This document shows, one piece after another, positions 1 to 4,762 of a stretch of 8,186 nt of DNA. The position numbers and the translations under genes were made by a program. The first letter of the stretch is position 1. Each line of letters opens with the position of its first letter. Below the pieces are notes generated by a model that was not told the origin of the DNA, did no database searches, and was given only the letters and a program-made list of their open reading frames with translations. The stretch lies in assembly GCA_035525045.1 (NCBI GenBank), contig DATLEX010000274.1:1-8186 (forward strand), given 5' to 3'. Source of the stretch: DATLEX01 sp035525045. Lineage in GTDB: Bacteria > Acidobacteriota > Thermoanaerobaculia > Gp7-AA8.

Positions 1-110
1 CCCGCTGCGCGGGGGAGAAGGTGGCCGAAGGCCGGATGAGGGGGCAAACGCGAATCGCCCCTCACCCGGCGCTTCGCGCCACCCTCTCCCCGCCCGCGGC
101 GGGGAGAGGG
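1..110. repeat. Head-to-head pair of REP-like palindromic repeats
   Basis: Positions 1-45 and 57-110 are two copies of one GC-rich element in opposite orientation, separated by about 12 nt. The reverse complement of 57-109 reads GGGGAGAGGGTGGC, then CGAAG, then GCCGGGTGAGGGGC. It matches 11-45 (GGGGAGAAGGTGGC, CGAAG, GCCGGATGAGGGG) with only a few changes, so the pair can fold into a large cruciform. The right copy also contains its own perfect 13-bp stem (82-94 with 98-110, loop CGC). Elements with the core GAGAAGGTGGCCGAAGGCC are familiar as dispersed intergenic REP/BIME-like repeats in high-GC bacteria (recalled, not searched). The element lies directly downstream of the minus-strand hydrolase stop at 123-125, where such repeats often act as mRNA 3' ends. 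Confidence 0.8.
82..110 (-). terminator. Hairpin downstream of the alpha/beta hydrolase gene
   Basis: A perfect 13-bp inverted repeat (82-94 / 98-110, arms CCCTCTCCCCGCC and GGCGGGGAGAGGG) with a 3-nt loop starts 12 nt past the hydrolase stop. No T-run follows on the minus strand, so it is not a canonical intrinsic terminator. It may stabilise the mRNA 3' end or support Rho-dependent termination. It is part of the REP-like pair. Confidence 0.45.
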
Positions 111-122
111 CACGTCGTGCCA

Positions 123-920
123 TCAGGCGTAGGCCGCGACGAAGTGCGCGCTCACCTCGGCAGCGCAGAGCAGTTGGGAGGGGACGTGCACAAGGGGGTG
201 GATGGCGTTGTAGGTGTGACCGGCCGCGTGCAGGATCAGCAGCGAGGCCTCCGGGGCGGCGCCCGCGATCTCGCGCGCCTCGGCCACCGGCACGCTCTCG
301 TCGCGCCCTCCGTGAATGACCAGGAGCGGCGATCGGAGCCGGCGCGCGGCGGCGAGGACGTCGAGCTCCCTCCGATGGGCCTCGTAGTCGTCGAGGATGG
401 CCGTGGTGACGCGCATGACCTGCTGCGTGCGCTGGTTGACCACGTCCATGAAGCCGTCGGCGCGCCACCGCTTTTTCGTCGCCTCGTCCCACCGGTCGGC
501 GCGGGCGATGGCGCTCCAGGTGATCACGCCGGCAAGCCTGCGAATCGAGGCAGCGGCCAGCAGGGTCACGGCGCCTCCGCGCGAGTGACCGAGGAGGAAG
601 GTCGGCAGAGCGCCGGTCTTCGACTGCGCGAATCGGGTGGCGGTGATCAGATCGTCCACCTGCCCCGAATAGGTGTCGCCCGCGAACAGGTCGAGGCGGT
701 CGAACGACTCCGGCCTCTCGCCGATGCCGCTCCGCGACATGTTGAACCGGCACACCGCGAAGCGGTGCGTGACGAGGTGCTCGGCCAGCCAGGGAAAGAA
801 GCCCCAGTCCTTGAAGCCCTTGAACCCATGCGCGATCACGACGAGCGCACGCGGAGCGCGCGGCACGTCGAGATTGCCGCGGATCGGGAGTCCATCCGAG
901 GAGGCGATCTCGAAACTCAT
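123..920 (-). CDS. Serine alpha/beta hydrolase (265 aa)
   Basis: A single-domain alpha/beta-hydrolase with all landmarks. The oxyanion-side motif HGFKGFKDW is at residues 31-39. The nucleophile elbow is GHSRGG, with Ser113. The acid is Asp207 in GGRDESVP, and the catalytic His235 lies in AAGHTYN. There is no signal peptide or membrane segment, so it is probably cytosolic. The N-terminus (degenerate SSDGLPIRGNLDVP strand pair) resembles acylaminoacyl-peptidase/dienelactone-hydrolase-like or acetyl-xylan-esterase-like families. The substrate cannot be read from sequence; a carboxylester or small peptide/acyl substrate is likely. The ATG at 918-920 is 7 nt after the ychF stop, with no strong Shine-Dalgarno, so translation may be coupled to ychF. 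It ends just before the REP-like hairpin. Confidence 0.9.
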   Translation of the reverse strand: MSFEIASSDGLPIRGNLDVPRAPRALVVIAHGFKGFKDWGFFPWLAEHLVTHRFAVCRFNMSRSGIGERPESFDRLDLFAGDTYSGQVDDLITATRFAQSKTGALPTFLLGHSRGGAVTLLAAASIRRLAGVITWSAIARADRWDEATKKRWRADGFMDVVNQRTQQVMRVTTAILDDYEAHRRELDVLAAARRLRSPLLVIHGGRDESVPVAEAREIAGAAPEASLLILHAAGHTYNAIHPLVHVPSQLLCAAEVSAHFVAAYA

Positions 921-927
921 GACAGGC

Positions 928-2022
928 TCACACGTTGAATCTGAACAGGATCACATCGCCGTCCTGCACTGCATACTCCTTCCCTTCGGAGCGCATCCTG
1001 CCGGCGGCCCTGGCCGGCTGCTCGCCGCCGAGGGAAACATAGTCGTCGTAGGCGATGGTCTCGGCGCGGATGAAGCCGCGCTCGAAATCGGAATGGATCG
1101 CTCCGGCCGCCTCCAGGGCCTTCGCGCCGCGATGAATGGTCCAGGCCCGCGACTCCTTCGGACCGGCGGTGAAGAACGTCTCCAGCCCCAGGAGTCTGTA
1201 CGCGGCGCGGACCAGGACGTCCAGGCCAGGCTCCGCAAGACCCAGCTCGCGCAGGAAACCGCGCCTCTCCTCCGGCGGCAGTTGCGCAATCTGCGCCTCC
1301 AGCTCTCCACAGATCACCACCACCTCCCCTCCCTTCTCCCGGGCGATGGCGCGGACGGTCTGCGCCTGCGCGCTCTCGCCACCCAGGTCGGACTCGGCCA
1401 CGTTGGCTACGAAGAGCACCGGCTTGAGGCTGAGGGGGTTCAGGTCGCGCAGTGCCTCTCGCTCCCCGGCGGTGAGGGAGAGCGCGCGCAGCGGCATCCC
1501 CTTCTCGACCGCTTCCACGGCTCCGGTCAGCGCGCCGGCGACCGGTACGGCGTCCTTCTGACCGACGCGGGCCATCCTGCCGAGGCGGTCGAGCTTCCGG
1601 TTGAGCGCCTCCAGATCGGAAAGGAGCAGCTCGGTCTCGATGATCTCGATGTCGCGCGCGGGGTCGACGGTGGTCTCGACGTGCACGACGTTCGGATCCT
1701 CGAAGCAGCGGACCACGTGCAGGATGGCGTCGGTCTCGCGGATGTTGGCCAGGAACTGGTTGCCGAGGCCCTCCCCTTTGCTGGCGCCGCGAACGAGCCC
1801 GGCGATGTCCACCACCTTCAGATCGGTGTAGGTGGTCTGGCTGCTCCGGGCGAGGGCGGCGATGGCGTCGAGGCGCGGATCGACGACCGGCACGATGCCG
1901 ACGTTCGGTTCGATGGTGCAGAAGGGATAGTTCGCGCTCTGGGCGCCGGCGGCGGTCAGCGCGTTGAAGATCGTCGACTTCCCCACGTTCGGAAGCCCGA
2001 CGATCCCGACGGATAAACCCAT
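928..2022 (-). CDS. ychF: Redox-regulated ATPase YchF (OLA1/Obg-like)
   Basis: A 364-aa protein, the usual length of bacterial YchF. The P-loop is GLPNVGKST (9-17). The G3-type motif DIAGLV (72-77) is followed by the typical RGASKGEGLGNQFL segment. In place of the GTP-specific NKxD motif it has NVAE (207-210), the substitution that gives YchF/OLA1 proteins ATP preference. The helical insertion spans roughly 125-205. The C-terminal TGS domain (about 280-364) ends with the family-typical DGDVILFRFNV. YchF binds ribosomes and is a negative factor in oxidative stress in E. coli. GGAG lies about 10 nt before the ATG. It sits between glucokinase and the hydrolase on the same strand. In many bacteria ychF neighbours pth; that partner is absent here. 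Confidence 0.97.
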   Translation of the reverse strand: MGLSVGIVGLPNVGKSTIFNALTAAGAQSANYPFCTIEPNVGIVPVVDPRLDAIAALARSSQTTYTDLKVVDIAGLVRGASKGEGLGNQFLANIRETDAILHVVRCFEDPNVVHVETTVDPARDIEIIETELLLSDLEALNRKLDRLGRMARVGQKDAVPVAGALTGAVEAVEKGMPLRALSLTAGEREALRDLNPLSLKPVLFVANVAESDLGGESAQAQTVRAIAREKGGEVVVICGELEAQIAQLPPEERRGFLRELGLAEPGLDVLVRAAYRLLGLETFFTAGPKESRAWTIHRGAKALEAAGAIHSDFERGFIRAETIAYDDYVSLGGEQPARAAGRMRSEGKEYAVQDGDVILFRFNV

Positions 2023-2084
2023 TCAATGACTCCGAGATCCAGAACTCGGCGCCCTCAACCGATCGGGCTTCGGCTCGATTCCAT
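2023..2084 (-). other. Short spacer between glk and ychF
   Basis: This is a 62-bp spacer with no hairpin or strong promoter that I can see. GGAG about 10 nt before the ychF ATG is the only ribosome-binding-like signal. The arrangement is compatible with read-through from glk into ychF. Confidence 0.4.
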
Positions 2085-3011
2085 TCAGACCCTTCTCGCC
2101 TGCTCCACCGCGCCCAGCAGGCCGACGCTCTGGTCGGCGATTACGTCGACGGGAATCGTTTCCATCAGGCTGCGGAAGCGGCCTTTGCGGACAAACGCCT
2201 CCATGAAGACCCCGTCGCTGAAGAAGGGAAGGTTCTTCGTCGCGATTCCACCCGCCAGAAAGACGCCGCCGCGGGCGAGCACACGCAGGCCCATATTCCC
2301 CGCCTCGGCGCCGTACGCATCGACGAAGATCCTCATCGTGCGCACGGCCGCATCATCTTCCTTCGAGGCCAGCCGCGAGATCGCCGCCGGCTCCTCGATC
2401 CGGCCCGTGAGGAACTCGTAGATGTTCTGCAGCCCCATCCCCGAGAGGACCCTCTCCCAACTGACGCGTCCTCCATACTTCTTCTGCAGAGCGAGGAGCA
2501 GCCGGACCTGCTCTTCGTCCTGCGGAGCGAAGTCGGCGTGCCCTCCCTCGCCGGGAATGACGGTCCATCCGCCGGCGCTGTGGATGACCACGGCCTGGCC
2601 GAGGCCGGTGCCGGCGCCGAGAACGGCCATCGGCGCGGTGCGGTCGCGCTGGCCGCCGTGGAGCGAGACCAGGTCGCTGGCGGAAAGCAGCGGCACGCCG
2701 AGGGCGATCGCATAGAAGTCGTTGATGAGCAGGACGCGCCCGATTCCGAAGGCCTTCTCGAGTGCCGCCTCGTCGATCAGCCATCGCAGATTGGTCAGAT
2801 CGGCGCGTCCGCCCAGTACCGGCCCCGCGACCGCGAAGCAGGCGGCATCGATGGTGCCGGGACATCGCTGCAGAAAGGCGGCCAGCAGCGCGTCGAAGGC
2901 GGGGAAGGCCGCGCTCTCGAGCCGCTGCTCGGCCGAGATCTCCCCGGAGGCCTCGACGCAACGGAGCAGAGTCTTGGTCCCGCCGACGTCGCCGGCGATT
3001 ACACGTCGCAT
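2085..3011 (-). CDS. glk: Glucokinase (Glk family, 308 aa)
   Basis: ATP-dependent phosphorylation of glucose to glucose-6-phosphate in the cytosol, the entry step to glycolysis. From the ATG at 3009-3011 the protein begins MRRVIAGDVGGTKT, with the phosphate-1 motif GDVGGTKT at 7-14. The sugar-binding TNLRW is at 73-77. NDF (97-99) contains the catalytic Asp98. The adenosine-phosphate loop GAGTGLG is at 132-138, PGEGGH (153-158) supplies the glucose-contacting Glu and His, and AGGIA (253-257) is the adenosine motif. The frame is open for another 34 codons upstream, but that part is low-complexity Arg-rich and unlike the family, so the internal ATG is preferred. It lacks the ROK zinc cysteine cluster, so it belongs to the classic Glk family, not ROK. 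No clear Shine-Dalgarno is seen. The gap to ychF is 62 bp; an operon is possible. Confidence 0.94.
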   Translation of the reverse strand: MRRVIAGDVGGTKTLLRCVEASGEISAEQRLESAAFPAFDALLAAFLQRCPGTIDAACFAVAGPVLGGRADLTNLRWLIDEAALEKAFGIGRVLLINDFYAIALGVPLLSASDLVSLHGGQRDRTAPMAVLGAGTGLGQAVVIHSAGGWTVIPGEGGHADFAPQDEEQVRLLLALQKKYGGRVSWERVLSGMGLQNIYEFLTGRIEEPAAISRLASKEDDAAVRTMRIFVDAYGAEAGNMGLRVLARGGVFLAGGIATKNLPFFSDGVFMEAFVRKGRFRSLMETIPVDVIADQSVGLLGAVEQARRV

Positions 3012-3189
3012 GGGGCGATCATTGTGCCATGCCGGGCGGAGCGATCGGCGGCACGATCGGAGGAGTGCTGCGGCGACTGTGCGGATCGAAGTTCTCTCTC
3101 CGCCGCCGGTCATCCCGAGCTGGTTGACGGCGCCGGGCGCCGGTGAAGCGGAGATGAACCGCAGAGCCTTCTCCCCCGCCTCCGGCGGG
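3012..3189. other. Non-coding stretch upstream of glk
   Basis: No gene is supported here. It must carry the glk promoter on the minus strand; CACAAT around 3021-3026 (minus strand) is a weak -10 candidate without a clear -35. It also contains GTCATCCCGAGC (3111-3122) and AACCGCAGAG (3157-3166). Both remind me of motifs in dispersed intergenic repeats of soil bacteria (a recollection, not tested). The interval ends in the REP-like fragment at 3168-3192. Together with the two pseudogenes that follow, 3012-3948 holds no intact gene. Confidence 0.35.
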
Positions 3190-3192
3190 GAG
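3168..3192. repeat. Partial REP-like element with hairpin
   Basis: CCTTCTCCCCCGC (3168-3180) is identical to the reverse complement of positions 8-20 of the REP-like element at the window start. It continues into a hairpin: CTCCCCCGCC (3171-3180) pairs with GGCGGGGAG (3184-3192), leaving one bulged C and loop TCC. Recognisable esterase coding sequence begins at its right edge (GAG codon at 3190), so the repeat marks the 5' boundary of that remnant. Confidence 0.55.
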
Positions 3193-3527
3193 GCGGACTG
3201 GCTGGACGCCTACCGGGTGAACCGGTGCGTCCGGGCCATGAGCAACGACGGCGAGCTCATGCGCGACCGGCACCGCGAGGACACGCGTCTCATCGGTTTC
3301 AGCACCTACTCCGGTACGGTGACGGCCGCATCGGAGTGAGATGGGCCGGCGGAGCGCAAGCAGCTCCGCCCGGCAATGCCGGGAAGCTACGAGGAGCTCT
3401 TTCACCAGTTCGATCTCGACGCGTTCCATCTCCCGCTCCGCGGAAATGCCGGGGCGGCGACGCTCGGCAGTTCGACGCCATGATCCACTTCGATACCACC
3501 CGGGCCGTCGGACCGCTCGAGCGCTGG
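3190..3527 (+). pseudogene. Erythromycin-esterase-family gene remnant, multiply deleted
   Basis: Three blocks typical of the erythromycin esterase (COG2312/PF05139) family are visible in order. Block 1 (from 3190) reads EADWLDAYRVNRCVR and resembles the N-terminal E(A/G)DWPDAYRVNRYVRG signature of the family. It jumps at about 3250 to a C-terminal block: MRDRHREDTRLIGF, then STYSGTVTAASE. An in-frame TGA at 3337-3339 stands where the family normally has Trp in (D/E)W-x-GPAERK. The same frame continues as DGPAERKQLRPAMPGSYEELFHQF up to LPLRGN (about 3446). A deletion with frame change near 3444-3462 then leads to QFDAMIHFDTTRAVGPLERW, ending at 3527. Intact members are about 400 aa; roughly 200 central residues, including the catalytic histidine/glutamate core, are missing. 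No start codon or RBS remains. Homology is judged by recollection of family motifs. Confidence 0.82.
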
Positions 3528-3534
3528 CCGCTCG

Positions 3535-3959
3535 TCCGGTCGCCAGTCCGTCGTCGACGATGATGACGGTGCGATTCCGCACGTCGAGCGGCGGCCTCGA
3601 TCCGCGGTAGGCGTGCTCGCGCCACTCCAGCTCTCGCCTTTCGCGCTCGGTGACCTCCTCGATCCGCTGCGGCGGGATGGGAAGGTGTCGCAGCACCTCC
3701 TCGTTCATCACCGGCACGCCGCCGGAGGCGATGGCGCCCATGGCCAGCTCCTCGTGGCCCGGGACGCCGAGCTTCCGGACGATGAAGACGTCGAGGGGGG
3801 CCTCGAGGGCCTGCGCCACCTGATACGCCACCGGGGGACCCCGCCGCGGGGAAGGGCCAGAACGATCCGCTCGCCGTCGCGGGGAGTCAGTCGCCGGGCG
3901 AGCTCTTCACCGAGAAGCCTTCCCGCCTCATGCCGGTCGGCGAAGCGCTCAGCTCGCAC
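3535..3959 (-). pseudogene. Phosphoribosyltransferase (COG1926 type), frameshifted and 3'-truncated
   Basis: The minus-strand reading begins at a GTG (3957-3959) with RAERFADRHEAGRLLGEELA, then IVLALPRGGVP, the usual start of predicted phosphoribosyltransferases. The frame breaks in the G5 run at 3833-3837. Reading resumes in another frame as VAYQVAQALEAPLDVF, then RKLGVPGHEELAMGAIASGG, and then the PRPP-binding motif VIIVDDGLATG, ending near 3535. The family-typical GGVPVAY is restored if two bases are removed from the run. Past the PRPP motif the expected C-terminal third (MRAAVRAL... through the FYAVG-type end) is gone, and the DNA becomes the antisense of the esterase remnant. The GTG start lies inside the end of the helix-turn-helix gene (11-nt overlap), suggesting former translational coupling. 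Either lesion alone would probably inactivate it. A sequencing error could explain the frameshift but not the truncation. Confidence 0.82.
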
Positions 3960-4176
3960 GAGGAAGCCGCGCCGTGGAGTGGACCTCCTCCTGGCGCAGA
4001 ACCTGCTCGACGGCGTGAGGGCAGGCGATCGGGACCGCGTCCTCCTCCCACTCCGTCACGGTCGTGATGGGTACGCCGACGGCATGCGCGAGCCGCTCCC
4101 GGCTGAGACCGAGCCGGATTCGCCGCGATCGAAGCTCCGAACCAGAGAGACGTTGCATGGGGTACGAGCGGAGCAT
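3949..4176 (-). CDS. Small XRE/Cro-C1-type helix-turn-helix protein (75 aa)
   Basis: A short DNA-binding protein. The segment SGSELRSRRIRLGLSRERLA (about 11-30) followed by HAVGVPITTVTEWEE (31-45) fits the XRE fold: helix 1, the turn, and the recognition helix (VPITTVTEWE). The tail ACPHAVEQVLRQEE (51-64) is probably a final helix. There is no second domain for ligand or oligomerisation, so it may act as a simple repressor. The ATG at 4174-4176 is assumed; an internal ATG at 4156-4158 (MQRLSGSEL) would give 69 aa and fits the domain edge equally well. It overlaps the GTG start of the broken phosphoribosyltransferase gene by 11 nt and is divergent from the response regulator across 86 bp. It could regulate that spacer; this is inference. 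Confidence 0.7.
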   Translation of the reverse strand: MLRSYPMQRLSGSELRSRRIRLGLSRERLAHAVGVPITTVTEWEEDAVPIACPHAVEQVLRQEEVHSTARLPRAS

Positions 4177-4209
4177 GAACTATTCCAGAGCGACCTTTCT
4201 CAAAACCGG

Positions 4210-4238
4210 TTGACGAACGACGCATTCAGCCATAGGTT
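4210..4238 (+). promoter_or_regulatory. Sigma-70-like promoter for the response regulator
   Basis: TTGACG (4210-4215, 5 of 6 to the -35 consensus) is followed by an exact 17-nt spacer and TAGGTT (4233-4238, keeping the key T1, A2 and T6 of the -10). Transcription would start near 4245, giving a leader of under 20 nt. No Shine-Dalgarno is seen before the ATG at 4263, which suits a short or weakly structured leader. The signal is local and AT-richer than its surroundings. Confidence 0.5.
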
Positions 4239-4262
4239 AGGCAATGCTCACCTGCTCTCCCC

Positions 4263-4679
4263 ATGCGCCGCGCACTGATCGTTGACGATGAAGGGCCGAT
4301 TCGGAATCTGCTCGCCGCGGTTCTGCGGCGGGAGCGGATCCCTGCCGACACGGCCGCGAACGGAAGCGAAGCCATCGAGCTCCTAACCAAGGGTGACTAC
4401 GCCTGCGTCGTCCTCGACCTGATGATGCCGGTGATGAACGGGCGCGACGTCATCGATGCCATGCTCCGCCACCGCACCCCCCGCGTCCCGGTGATCGTGG
4501 TCACCGCCGCCGGTGAGGCCGCCACGGGCGACCTGGAGCCGGAGGTCGTGAAGGTCATCATCCGGAAGCCGTTCGACGTGGCACGCGTCGTCGAGGCCGT
4601 CCGCGCCTTCTGTGCGGAGGAGGTGGACGGCACGCTCGATGCCGAGTGGACGGTCGATTCGTCGCAGCTACCGATGTAG
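4263..4679 (+). CDS. Single-domain response regulator (CheY-like receiver, 138 aa)
   Basis: A receiver domain with no output domain. The acidic pocket is Asp8-Asp9 (IVDDE), and the phosphoacceptor is Asp52 in VVLDLMMPVMNG. The conserved Thr81 lies in VIVVTAAG, and Lys102 in the KPF motif. A C-terminal tail of about 20 residues (EEVDGTLDAEWTVDSSQLPM) is acidic and probably disordered. Such stand-alone receivers act by phosphorylation-dependent protein-protein contacts (phosphorelay, chemotaxis or stress pathways). No kinase is present in the window, so the partner is unknown. It is preceded by a sigma-70-like promoter and followed by a strong hairpin; it is likely monocistronic. Confidence 0.93.
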   Translation: MRRALIVDDEGPIRNLLAAVLRRERIPADTAANGSEAIELLTKGDYACVVLDLMMPVMNGRDVIDAMLRHRTPRVPVIVVTAAGEAATGDLEPEVVKVIIRKPFDVARVVEAVRAFCAEEVDGTLDAEWTVDSSQLPM

Positions 4680-4703
4680 CCGGGAGCGACCCGCCGCGCC
4701 CCG

Positions 4704-4741
4704 CGTCGCCGGCGCCCGCGGAGACCGCGGCGCCGGCGACG
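4704..4741. terminator. Strong GC hairpin between convergent genes
   Basis: A perfect 13-bp inverted repeat (4704-4716, CGTCGCCGGCGCC; 4729-4741, GGCGCCGGCGACG). Inside, GCGG/CCGC adds a further 4 bp around an AGA loop after a one-base bulge. It lies 25 nt after the response-regulator stop and 22 nt after the receptor-gene stop, so it can serve both convergent transcripts. There is no U-tract on either side, so termination strength is uncertain. Confidence 0.6.
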
Positions 4742-4762
4742 ACAACGAACACAGCTTTCTGA

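Noticed and set aside
1..110. CRISPR-like or attachment-site array from the GC repeats
   Set aside because: There are only two inverted copies with a 12-nt gap and no regular spacers; the sequence fits a REP/BIME-like palindrome.
673..2016. A 447-codon plus-strand open frame across the hydrolase and ychF genes
   Set aside because: It spans two well-supported minus-strand genes in antisense and shows no domain. It is a high-GC shadow.
3012..3113. 34-residue N-terminal extension of glucokinase
   Set aside because: The extension is Arg/Ser-rich and unlike the family. The internal ATG at 3009-3011 gives the exact family start just before GDVGGTKT.
3019..3534. Minus-strand continuation of the phosphoribosyltransferase frame through the esterase remnant to 3019
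   Set aside because: The part after GLATG is the antisense of recognisable esterase coding sequence and has no phosphoribosyltransferase C-terminal motifs; it is a chance open frame.
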